From NCBI GenBank assembly GCA_028868455.1, contig JAGWUK010000019.1, forward strand, positions 1-14,578: a DNA stretch of 14,578 nt, given 5' to 3'. Positions 6,996-14,014 of the stretch are shown here, piece after piece (within the stretch, counting starts at the first letter, position 1; each line of letters opens with the position of its first letter). This DNA comes from Burkholderiales bacterium (GTDB lineage: Bacteria; Pseudomonadota; Gammaproteobacteria; Burkholderiales; Burkholderiaceae_D). The translations under genes and the position numbers were made by a program. Under the pieces are notes generated by a model. It made no database searches. It was not told where the DNA came from and saw only the letters and a program-made list of their open reading frames with translations.

Positions 6996-7711
6996 GTAGT
7001 CCACATCAGCCTGCGCTGGAAATCAGCCACCTGCAAGCCTGGTATGGCGAATCGCATATTCTGCATGATGTGAATCTGGTCGTGAATCAGGGCGAAGTCG
7101 TCACCCTGCTTGGGCGCAATGGCGCCGGGCGTACCACGACCATGCGCGCCATCATGGGGCTCACCGGCGCACGTAAAGGCTCGATCAAGATCAACGGCGT
7201 TGAAGCGATCCATTTACCGACTTACAAAGTCGCGCATCTTGGCGTCGGCTATTGCCCGGAAGAGCGGGGGATATTTTCGTCTTTATCCACAGAAGAAAAT
7301 CTGCTGCTGCCGCCGCTGGTTTCACGTGAAACCCAGGGCATGTCCTTGGACGAAATTTACGAGATGTTTCCTAATCTGGCCGAACGCAAGAACAGCCAGG
7401 GCACACGCTTGTCCGGTGGCGAACAGCAGATGCTGGCGGTAGCCCGTATTTTGCGTACCGGCGCGCGTTTGCTGTTGCTTGATGAAATTTCCGAAGGGCT
7501 GGCGCCGGTGATTGTGCAGGCGCTGGCACGCATGATTACGACCCTGAAAGCCAAGGGTTACACCATCGTGATGGTGGAACAGAATTTCCGCTTTGCTGCT
7601 CCGCTGGCGGACAGGTTTTATGTGATGGAGCATGGACAGATTGTCGAAACTTTTGAAGCAGTCGCTTTGCAAGACAAGATGCCCGTATTGAATGAACTGT
7701 TAGGTGTGTGA
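6992..7711 (+). CDS. livF: Liv-type (HAAT) ABC importer ATP-binding protein, LivF-like, with Walker A Lys replaced by Arg
   Basis: Second ATPase of the importer, 239 residues, normal LivF length. Walker A reads GRNGAGRTTT: residue 47 is Arg (codon CGT, 7130-7132) where Lys is nearly invariant. The signature RLSGGEQQ (139-146) is intact. Walker B is LLLLDEISEGLAP with Asp164 and Glu165, Ile instead of the usual Pro after it. The switch position is Gln197 in MVEQN, which is normal for LivF. The frame is otherwise clean, so this looks like a functional gene with an altered site, not a pseudogene. It overlaps livG by 4 bp. Whether the Arg is shared by a LivF subgroup cannot be judged here. Confidence 0.92.
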   Translation: MSSPHQPALEISHLQAWYGESHILHDVNLVVNQGEVVTLLGRNGAGRTTTMRAIMGLTGARKGSIKINGVEAIHLPTYKVAHLGVGYCPEERGIFSSLSTEENLLLPPLVSRETQGMSLDEIYEMFPNLAERKNSQGTRLSGGEQQMLAVARILRTGARLLLLDEISEGLAPVIVQALARMITTLKAKGYTIVMVEQNFRFAAPLADRFYVMEHGQIVETFEAVALQDKMPVLNELLGV

Positions 7712-7775
7712 AATGCCTGCGTAGCCATTCTGGTTGGGTAGGGTTGTGTAAAAAGAAAACGATTGGAGAAGACGT

Positions 7776-8987
7776 ATGAAAACAAAGTTCAAAGTCGCAA
7801 GTCTGGCTGTTTCTGCTGCCCTGTTCGCGATGACCGGTGCCGCCCATGCACAAGTTTCCGGCGATACGGTCAAAATCGGTTTCATCACCGATATGTCAGG
7901 CTTGTATTCCGACATTGACGGTCCCGGCGGCGTAGAAGCGATCAAGATGGCGATTGCGGATTTCGGCGGCAAAGTACTGGGCAAAAAAATTGAACTGGTC
8001 ACAGCGGATCATCAGAACAAAGCCGACATCGCTGCTGGTCGCGCCCGTGAATGGTTTGACCGCGATGGCGTCGACATGCTGATCGGCGGCACCAACTCCG
8101 GCACCAATCTGGCCATGTCGAAAATCGCACTGGAAAAGAAAAAACCTTTCCTGTCGATCGGCGCTGGTTCCGCACGTCTGACCAATGAAGAATGCACACC
8201 TTACACCGTACACTATGCTTACGACACCGTGGCGCTGGCCAAAGGTACGGGTTCTGCGGTCGTGAAGCAGGGTGGCAAAAGCTGGTATTTCCTGACGGCT
8301 GATTATGCTTTCGGTGCATCGCTGGAAGGCGATACGGCGGCAGTGGTGAAAGCGGCTGGCGGTACCGTGGTGGGTTCGGTCAAACATCCTTTGTCGGCGT
8401 CGGATTTCTCTTCTTTCCTGTTGCAGGCACAAGCATCGAAAGCGCAGATTCTGGGTCTGGCCAATGCGGGTGGCGATACCGTCAATGCGATTAAAGCGGC
8501 GAATGAATTCGGTGTGACCAAGACCATGAAACTGGCTGGTTTGCTGATGTTCATCAACGACATCCACTCACTGGGTCTGAACCTGACGCATGGCATGTAT
8601 CTGACCGATAGCTGGTACTGGAACCAGAACGAGGAAGCACGCAAATGGTCGCGCCGCTATTTCGACAAAATGAAAAAAATGCCGTCCAGCCTGCAGGCAG
8701 CCGATTATTCGGCAGCACTGCAATATCTGAATGCCGTCAAAGCTGCGGGTAGTGATGACACCGACAAAGTCATGGCGAAACTCAGAAGCATGAAGATGAA
8801 CGATATGTACGCCAAGAACGGTTATATCCGCGGCGACGGCAGCATGATCCACGACATGTATCTGATGCAGGTAAAAACCCAGGCGGAATCCAAAGAACCT
8901 TGGGATTACTACAAAGTGGCTCAGACTATCCCGGGCGAGCAGGCATTTACGTCCAAAGCCGATTCAAAATGCGCATTGTGGAAGTAA
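7776..8987 (+). CDS. periplasmic substrate-binding protein of the HAAT importer (Peripla_BP_6 type)
   Basis: Captures the ligand in the periplasm and delivers it to LivHM. The 403-residue precursor starts with a classic signal peptide: MKTKFK, a hydrophobic core, and a cleavage site after GAAHA (Ala25). The mature part opens with VKIGFITDMSGLYSDIDGPGG, typical of the type I LivJ/AmiC-like fold, and has GGTNSGTNLAMSKIA and GKSWYFLTADYAFG further on. Two cysteines remain in the mature part, Cys140 and Cys399, possibly a disulfide. ATG follows GGAG at 7-bp spacing. It sits between the ATPase and permease genes, unlike the Escherichia coli order. Sequence does not say whether the ligand is a branched-chain amino acid; aromatic or short-chain acids are also bound by this family. 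Confidence 0.9.
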   Translation: MKTKFKVASLAVSAALFAMTGAAHAQVSGDTVKIGFITDMSGLYSDIDGPGGVEAIKMAIADFGGKVLGKKIELVTADHQNKADIAAGRAREWFDRDGVDMLIGGTNSGTNLAMSKIALEKKKPFLSIGAGSARLTNEECTPYTVHYAYDTVALAKGTGSAVVKQGGKSWYFLTADYAFGASLEGDTAAVVKAAGGTVVGSVKHPLSASDFSSFLLQAQASKAQILGLANAGGDTVNAIKAANEFGVTKTMKLAGLLMFINDIHSLGLNLTHGMYLTDSWYWNQNEEARKWSRRYFDKMKKMPSSLQAADYSAALQYLNAVKAAGSDDTDKVMAKLRSMKMNDMYAKNGYIRGDGSMIHDMYLMQVKTQAESKEPWDYYKVAQTIPGEQAFTSKADSKCALWK

Positions 8988-8994
8988 GCTAGTC

Positions 8995-9030
8995 ATGGTC
9001 TGCCCTTCCTGTTTTGGGAGGGCAGAGCAT
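8995..9030 (+). other. stable hairpin just after the binding-protein gene
   Basis: TCTGCCCTTCC (8999-9009) pairs with GGGAGGGCAGA (9016-9026) over 11 bp with one G-U and a TGTTTT loop. Three more pairs (ATG/CAT) extend it past one mismatch. The following bases (TTTGGCGG) are not a good T-run, so it is more likely a 3'-end stabiliser or partial stop than a full terminator. Such structures commonly raise binding-protein levels over the permeases. Confidence 0.7.
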
Positions 9031-9118
9031 TTGGCGGTAGTTGCTGCGGACGTGTGGCAGGCTAACGTTGTGGCGATCAGTTGCGACGAGATGCAAGGCA
9101 CGTCTTTTTCCTGACATC

Positions 9119-9137
9119 CACCCGCTGTGCGCGGGTG
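9119..9137 (+). terminator. terminator-like hairpin before livH
   Basis: CACCCGC (9119-9125) and GCGGGTG (9131-9137) form a perfect 7-bp GC-rich stem around TGTGC, followed by CTATTTTCTG. It could act as a leaky terminator or attenuator between the binding protein and the permeases. It covers the GTG at 9127 that would be an upstream livH start. Confidence 0.45.
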
Positions 9138-9156
9138 CTATTTTCTGAAGAGTGCC

Positions 9157-10041
9157 ATGGAAATATTTGGTATTCCGCTACAAGCCTTGCTGGGTCAGCT
9201 ATTGCTGGGTCTGGTCAACGGTTCGTTTTACGCGATGCTGTCTTTGGGGCTGGCCGTGATTTTCGGTCTGCTGAACGTGATTAATTTTGCCCACGGCGCG
9301 CTGTATATGATGGGCGCTTTCCTGGCCTGGATGGGCATGGAATATTTCGGTATCAATTACTGGGTAATGCTGATCGCCGCACCACTGCTGGTCGGCGTGT
9401 TCGGGATCATCATCGAAAAGACCATGCTGCGCTGGCTGTACCAGCTTGATCATCTGTATGGCCTGTTGCTGACGTTTGGTATCACCTTGTTGATGGAAGG
9501 TGTCTTCCGCTCGGTGTACGGCGTCTCCGGCCAGCCGTATTCGGTTCCCGATGCATTGATGGGCGCAACCAATCTCGGCTTTATGTTTTTGCCGAACTAC
9601 CGTGCCTGGGTTGTCGTCGCCTCTTTGCTGGTGTGTTTTTCTACCTGGTTTGTCATCGAAAAAACCAAGCTGGGCGCCTATCTGCGGGCCGGAACTGAGA
9701 ACCCCAAGCTGGTTGAAGCCTTCGGTATTAATGTACCGCTGATGGTGACGATGACCTATGGATTCGGTGTTGCACTGGCTGCGTTTGCCGGTGTTCTGGC
9801 GGCACCGGTGATTCAGGTTTCTCCGCTGATGGGATCAAATTTGATTATCACTGTCTTTGCGGTGGTGGTCATCGGTGGCATGGGGTCGATACTTGGCTCC
9901 ATCCTGACCGGTCTGGCATTGGGTGTGATCGAAGGGTTGACGCGGGTGTTTTATCCGGAGTTGTCGGCGACCGTGGTGTTCATTGTGATGGCGATCGTGC
10001 TGATGATCCGCCCTGCAGGCCTGTTCGGTAAAGAAAAATAA
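9157..10041 (+). CDS. livH: Liv-type (HAAT) ABC importer permease, LivH-like
   Basis: Inner-membrane permease, paired with LivM. From the ATG at 9157 the product is 294 residues, the usual LivH length, starting MEIFGIPLQALLGQ and entering a membrane helix directly. The strongest family stretch is GLLNVINFAHGALYMMGAF in the N-terminal third. Further helices are GITLLMEGVFR, a VVVIGGMGSILGSILTGLALG segment, and a C-terminal helix ending MIRPAGLFGKEK. The frame is open 30 bases upstream to a GTG at 9127, but that codon lies in a strong hairpin and would add a non-typical leader, while GAAGAG stands just before 9157. livM starts 12 bp after the stop. Confidence 0.92.
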   Translation: MEIFGIPLQALLGQLLLGLVNGSFYAMLSLGLAVIFGLLNVINFAHGALYMMGAFLAWMGMEYFGINYWVMLIAAPLLVGVFGIIIEKTMLRWLYQLDHLYGLLLTFGITLLMEGVFRSVYGVSGQPYSVPDALMGATNLGFMFLPNYRAWVVVASLLVCFSTWFVIEKTKLGAYLRAGTENPKLVEAFGINVPLMVTMTYGFGVALAAFAGVLAAPVIQVSPLMGSNLIITVFAVVVIGGMGSILGSILTGLALGVIEGLTRVFYPELSATVVFIVMAIVLMIRPAGLFGKEK

Positions 10042-10053
10042 CGGAGCGTCGGT

Positions 10054-11034
10054 ATGAATAAAAAAATCGGATACGGTATTGCCCTGGTCGCCTTGCTGGC
10101 TGCGCCAGCCGTCATTTATCCCGTGTTTTTGATGAAGCTGTTGTGCTTCGCCTTGTTTGCCTGCGCTTTTAACTTGCTGATCGGATATACCGGCTTGCTG
10201 TCTTTCGGTCATGCGGCATTTTTCGGCGGCGCCGGTTACATCGCTGGCTGGGCGATACGCGATGCTGGCTGGCCGCCGGAACTGGGAATTTTGCTGGGTG
10301 TCGGGGCTGCTGCCCTGATCGGTCTGGTGATGGGTTTGCTGGCGATCCGGCGGCAGGGGATTTATTTCACCATGATCACCTTGGCGCTGGCGCAGATGTT
10401 GTATTTCGTTTTTCTGCAAGCCAGTTTTACCGGTGGCGAAGACGGTCTGCAAGGCGTTCCACGTGGCAAATTGCTTGGTAGCCTGAATCTGGAATCCGAT
10501 CTGCACTTGTACTATGTGGTGTTACTGATTGCGATTGCCGGATTTGCATTGGTCGTGCGGACGATTCATTCGCCTTTCGGTCAGGTATTAAAGGCGATTA
10601 AAGAAAACGAGCCCAGGGCGATTTCGCTGGGGTACGACGTTGATCGGTATAAATTGCTGGCCTTTGTCCTGTCGGCCGCGCTGGCCGGGCTGGCAGGTGC
10701 CACCAAGACGCTGATTATCGGTTTTGAGACCTTGACCGATGTGCACTGGACGATGTCCGGGCTGGTTGTGCTGATGACCCTGGTGGGTGGTCTGGGGACC
10801 TTGGTGGGGCCGGTGGTTGGTGCCATCATTATCATCGCACTGGAAAATAAGCTTGGCGATCTCGGCGACTGGCTCGCCAGACTCACGCATATCGAGTGGT
10901 TTCACTCGCTGGGCGACTCGGTGACGATCGTTACCGGTCTGATTTTTATTGTTTGTGTGTTGCTGTTCCGTAAAGGAATTGTGGGCGAACTGGCGGACTG
11001 GTTTGGGCGTTCAGTAAAGACCAAAGTGAGTTGA
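10054..11034 (+). CDS. livM: Liv-type (HAAT) ABC importer permease, LivM-like
   Basis: Second inner-membrane permease, 326 residues, the usual size for LivM without the long N-terminal extension. Family motifs are NLLIGYTGLLSFGHAAFFGGAGY, GIYFTMITLALAQM, GGEDGLQGVPRG and a conserved cytoplasmic loop AIKENEPRAISLGYDV that contacts the ATPases. At least seven hydrophobic helices are visible. ACGGAG precedes the ATG by 7 bp. It is the last gene of the importer operon, and an intrinsic terminator follows 33 bp after the stop. Confidence 0.93.
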   Translation: MNKKIGYGIALVALLAAPAVIYPVFLMKLLCFALFACAFNLLIGYTGLLSFGHAAFFGGAGYIAGWAIRDAGWPPELGILLGVGAAALIGLVMGLLAIRRQGIYFTMITLALAQMLYFVFLQASFTGGEDGLQGVPRGKLLGSLNLESDLHLYYVVLLIAIAGFALVVRTIHSPFGQVLKAIKENEPRAISLGYDVDRYKLLAFVLSAALAGLAGATKTLIIGFETLTDVHWTMSGLVVLMTLVGGLGTLVGPVVGAIIIIALENKLGDLGDWLARLTHIEWFHSLGDSVTIVTGLIFIVCVLLFRKGIVGELADWFGRSVKTKVS

Positions 11035-11066
11035 GAGCTTGCTGGGTCTGAACAGCATTGTGTGAA

Positions 11067-11090
11067 CAAAAAGCCCTGCGGGGCTTTTTG
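11067..11090. terminator. Rho-independent terminator after livM
   Basis: CAAAAAGCCC (11067-11076) pairs perfectly with GGGCTTTTTG (11081-11090) around TGCG. The stem ends in a T-run on both strands, so it is strong for the plus-strand operon and able to work in both directions. It sets the 3' end of the importer operon. Confidence 0.92.
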
Positions 11091-11192
11091 GTTTTGTGGA
11101 CGTGAAACTTGCTGCCCGATAGCTTGTCAGACTTTGTTTCATTTCTGGCCATTTCCGGCTGCCCCTTTGCTATTCTGTAAGTAGGAGCGAAG

Positions 11193-11774
11193 ATGCCTAT
11201 CCTTGTTCACCCCCTGACGGCGGATCGCTGGAGCGATCTGGAAAATCTGTTTAACGCCAAAGGCTGCTCGATTGCGCGCAGTTGCTGGTGCATGTATTAC
11301 CGGCGCAGCGGCAAGCGGCCAGAGCTGGCGCCGGGGCAAACGCGGGAACAACAAAATCATGCAGATCTGAAAGCCTTGAGTGCGCAAGATGTATCGCCCG
11401 GTTTGATCGGTTATCTGGACGGTGTGCCAGTTGGTTGGTTATCGCTGGGGCCGCGGGAAGATTTCGCAAAGCTGCACAAATCGCCGGTCATGAAAGCGGT
11501 GGATGAGCAGCCAGTCTGGTCAATTATCTGCTTCGTCGTTCCATCGCCATTTCGTCGCCAAGGTGTCGCCAAGGCAATGCTGGCAGCGGCGGTGGACTAT
11601 GCAAGACAAAGAGGGGTGCGCCTGCTGGAAGCGTATCCCGTCGACCTGGCAATGACACCGGAGGCTGAATCCCTGTGGTTCGGCAGCAAGACAATGTTCG
11701 ATGAGGCCGGTTTTGAGGAGGTCGCACGACGCAAACCAGGGCGACCAGTGGTAAGACTGAAACTGATTGAATGA
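11193..11774 (+). CDS. GNAT-family N-acetyltransferase
   Basis: Predicted acyltransferase that moves an acetyl group from acetyl-CoA to an amine; the acceptor is unknown. The 193-residue product has the acetyl-CoA motif VVPSPFRRQGVAKAML, with the pyrophosphate loop RRQGVA at 121-126, and a C-terminal GNAT segment (ESLWFGSKTMFDEAGFEEV) that ends in the usual strand. The N-terminal CSIARSCWCMYYRR (25-38) with three cysteines is a recognisable feature of one GNAT subgroup often lacking functional names. The start has AGGAG at 5-bp spacing. The SDR gene starts 13 bp after the stop, so the two are probably cotranscribed. Confidence 0.85.
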   Translation: MPILVHPLTADRWSDLENLFNAKGCSIARSCWCMYYRRSGKRPELAPGQTREQQNHADLKALSAQDVSPGLIGYLDGVPVGWLSLGPREDFAKLHKSPVMKAVDEQPVWSIICFVVPSPFRRQGVAKAMLAAAVDYARQRGVRLLEAYPVDLAMTPEAESLWFGSKTMFDEAGFEEVARRKPGRPVVRLKLIE

Positions 11775-11787
11775 ACAAGGAACCGGT

Positions 11788-12534
11788 ATGAAAAAAATCA
11801 TGATCGTAACAGGTGGTTCGCGAGGTATTGGCGCCGCAGTGGCGCGGCTGGCAGCGAGCGAAGGTTATGCCGTGTGCATCAGTTATTTGCATAACCGTAG
11901 CGCTGCCGAGGAAATCGTTGCCGAGATTACCGACCGGCATGGGGTGGCGATCGCTGTGCAGGCCGATGTCGCTATCGAGGCTGATGTGCTGCGTTTGTTT
12001 TCCCATGTTGATGCAACGCTGGGAACGGTAACGGCTCTGGTCAACAATGCCGGTATTCTGGAAACGCAGATGCGCGTCGATGCCATGGATGCCGATCGCA
12101 TCACACGGATTTTGATGACAAATGTGCTGGGCAGTTTTATCTGCGCCCGCGAAGCCGTGCGTCGCATGTCGACGGCGCATGGCGGCGCAGGTGGTGGAAT
12201 TGTGAACCTCTCTTCACGCGCATCGAAATTGGGTGCGCCCGGCGAATATGTGGATTACGCGGCATCCAAGGCCGCGATTGATACTCTGACCATCGGTCTG
12301 GCGAAGGAGGTCGCGGCAGAAGGTATCCGTGTCAACACGGTGTCGCCAGGCGTGATTTATACCGATATCCATGCCAGCGGCGGTGAGCCGGGAAGGGTGG
12401 ACAGAGTGAAGGACGGCATACCGATGAAACGTGGCGGGTATCCGGAAGAAGTCGCCCATGCTGTCTTGTGGCTGCTATCGGATCAGGCATCATTTACGAC
12501 TGGCGCGACGATCGATGTGGCAGGCGGCCGTTAA
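11788..12534 (+). CDS. SDR-family NAD(P)-dependent oxidoreductase
   Basis: Classical short-chain dehydrogenase/reductase, cytoplasmic, 248 residues. The dinucleotide motif TGGSRGIG is at 8-15, NNAG at 86-89, catalytic Ser143 in NLSSRAS, and YAASK with Tyr157 and Lys161. The C-terminal VSPGVIYTDIHASGG and FTTGATIDVAGGR are typical of the glucose-dehydrogenase/3-oxoacyl-reductase-like group. The residues after the second strand (YLHNRSAA) favour NADP(H). I choose the ATG at 11788, which has AAGGA 6 bp upstream, over an in-frame TTG at 11767 that would overlap the acetyltransferase gene. Substrate unknown. Confidence 0.9.
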   Translation: MKKIMIVTGGSRGIGAAVARLAASEGYAVCISYLHNRSAAEEIVAEITDRHGVAIAVQADVAIEADVLRLFSHVDATLGTVTALVNNAGILETQMRVDAMDADRITRILMTNVLGSFICAREAVRRMSTAHGGAGGGIVNLSSRASKLGAPGEYVDYAASKAAIDTLTIGLAKEVAAEGIRVNTVSPGVIYTDIHASGGEPGRVDRVKDGIPMKRGGYPEEVAHAVLWLLSDQASFTTGATIDVAGGR

Positions 12535-12604
12535 TTGCCCCTTCGACGCAGGATGTCATGCACTGTCGGAGCAATTTTGTGCAAGGATTAAATAATCATT
12601 TTTG

Positions 12605-12687
12605 GCCAGGCTGGAAACGCAGTGTTGGCGCCGGTTTCCGACGTGTTGCTTCGGAAAGCCGCATCAGTACTGCGTTTCAGGCATGGC
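12605..12687. repeat. 83-bp imperfect palindrome between convergent genes
   Basis: The arms 12605-12623 and 12669-12687 are complementary at 16 of 19 positions, with a perfect 10-bp run GAAACGCAGT / ACTGCGTTTC. Inside, GGTTTCCGA (12633-12641) pairs with TCGGAAA-CC (12651-12660, one bulged G). The outcome is a long two-stage hairpin. Neither strand continues into a T-run, so it does not look like an ordinary terminator. It could be a REP-like unit or encode a structured small RNA. Confidence 0.6.
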
Positions 12688-12734
12688 GCTAATTTGGTTT
12701 GGAAAAAGGGCTCATTGAGCTTGCTGTGTTGCTC

Positions 12735-13892
12735 TTACAAGGCAGCGGCGTAAATGGCGCGGGCGTCGTCTTGGGTGACTTCACGCGGATTGTTACCCAG
12801 CAAACGCGTTTGCAACATGGCATCGCTGGCCAGGCGGTCGAGATCAGACGCACTGATACCGACCTGACTGAGCCGGGTTTCTATACCGGTTCTGAGTGCC
12901 AAATCTTCCATCGCTGCGATGAGTGCGTTGCAACGGGCTTCGGCTGTCCCGGTGGCGTCTGGCGCAATGATTTCGGCCAGTTCCGCATACAGTTCCGCTG
13001 CTTGTGGTGCGTTAAAGCGCAAGACGTGCGGCAATACCAGCGAATTCGACAATCCATGCGGTACATGAAAAATTCCACCGACCGGGTAGGCGAGCGCATG
13101 CACGGCAGCGCAGGGGGCGTTCGCAAAGCACTGTCCGGCCATCATCGCACCTAATAACATGGCTTGTCGGGCGGTCAGATTTTGCCCATTGCTACATGCC
13201 TGGTCGATATTGTTCCAAAGTAATTTTAACGCCTGCCTTGCCAGCATGTCGGAGAAGGGGTTCTTTTTATGTTTTGTCGTATAGCCTTCAATTGCATGCA
13301 CCATCGCGTCAATGCCTGTGGCCGCTGTAACTTTCGCTGGTAATCCGGTGGTCAATGTGGCATCCAGGATAGCGATGTCTGCATACAGTTGTGGTGCGAC
13401 GACGCCCATTTTTGTCGTGGCACCTGTGGTCACGATGGAGATCGGCGTGACTTCTGATCCGGTACCGGCCGTCGTTGGAATCTGGATCAAGGGCAAGCGC
13501 TGCCCCTTGACATTGCCGATGCCATACATGCTGGACAGTGGCTGGTCGCTACCGCATAACACGGCAATCAATTTGGCAACGTCCATGGAGCTGCCGCCAC
13601 CGAGTCCGACGACCAGATCAATGCCTAGCGTTCGCGCCTGGTTGACGGCATTCAGAACGACTGCTTCGGGTGGGTCGGCAATCACGTCGGAAAACACGCT
13701 GTAGCGCAGATTTTGTGTTTGCAGACTGGCCAGTACGGGATCGACCAGACCGGTGCGGAGAAAGCCCGCATCGGTGACAAGGAGAACATGACGACAGTCG
13801 GGATAATTCTGAGAAATGGTTTTGCCAAGCAACTGCGCTGCGCCAAGCTGGCTGATCAGACTGGGGACGGTACGGAATTCAAAATCATTCAT
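12735..13892 (-). CDS. iron-containing (group III) alcohol dehydrogenase
   Basis: NAD(P)-dependent, metal-dependent dehydrogenase interconverting an alcohol and an aldehyde, cytoplasmic, 385 residues as usual for the family. The nucleotide-binding GGGSSMDVAK is at 98-107, and PTTAGTGSE at 139-147. The metal ligands are Asp195 and His199 (GIDAMVHAIEGY), His265 (VHALAYP) and His279 (VPHGLSN), matching Asp196, His200, His263 and His277 of FucO. ATG is preceded by AGAAGG at 8-bp spacing. The gene faces the SDR gene and is divergent from the TSUP gene across 122 bp. Substrate cannot be read; no microcompartment genes are near. Confidence 0.93.
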   Translation of the reverse strand: MNDFEFRTVPSLISQLGAAQLLGKTISQNYPDCRHVLLVTDAGFLRTGLVDPVLASLQTQNLRYSVFSDVIADPPEAVVLNAVNQARTLGIDLVVGLGGGSSMDVAKLIAVLCGSDQPLSSMYGIGNVKGQRLPLIQIPTTAGTGSEVTPISIVTTGATTKMGVVAPQLYADIAILDATLTTGLPAKVTAATGIDAMVHAIEGYTTKHKKNPFSDMLARQALKLLWNNIDQACSNGQNLTARQAMLLGAMMAGQCFANAPCAAVHALAYPVGGIFHVPHGLSNSLVLPHVLRFNAPQAAELYAELAEIIAPDATGTAEARCNALIAAMEDLALRTGIETRLSQVGISASDLDRLASDAMLQTRLLGNNPREVTQDDARAIYAAAL

Positions 13893-14014
13893 GATGGTTG
13901 CCTTCTGTTCTGCAAATTTATCGGGCTGGCTGTATTCCCTAAAAATCGTGGGACTTGGTATTCTCTCAAGCTTGCCAGAATTCCGGCGTCGATTGCTTAA
14001 GGTTAAATAATTTC

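Noticed and set aside
9127..9156. Upstream GTG start for livH adding 10 residues
   Set aside because: The GTG is inside a 7-bp GC hairpin, has no ribosome site, and the added residues are unlike LivH N-termini; ATG at 9157 fits better.
11767..11787. TTG start for the SDR gene adding 7 residues
   Set aside because: It would overlap the acetyltransferase stop and lose the AAGGA at 11777-11781, which is well placed for the ATG at 11788.
12699..13154. 151-codon plus-strand frame near the 3' end of the iron alcohol dehydrogenase
   Set aside because: Antisense to a gene with all metal ligands present; no motif and no ribosome site of note.
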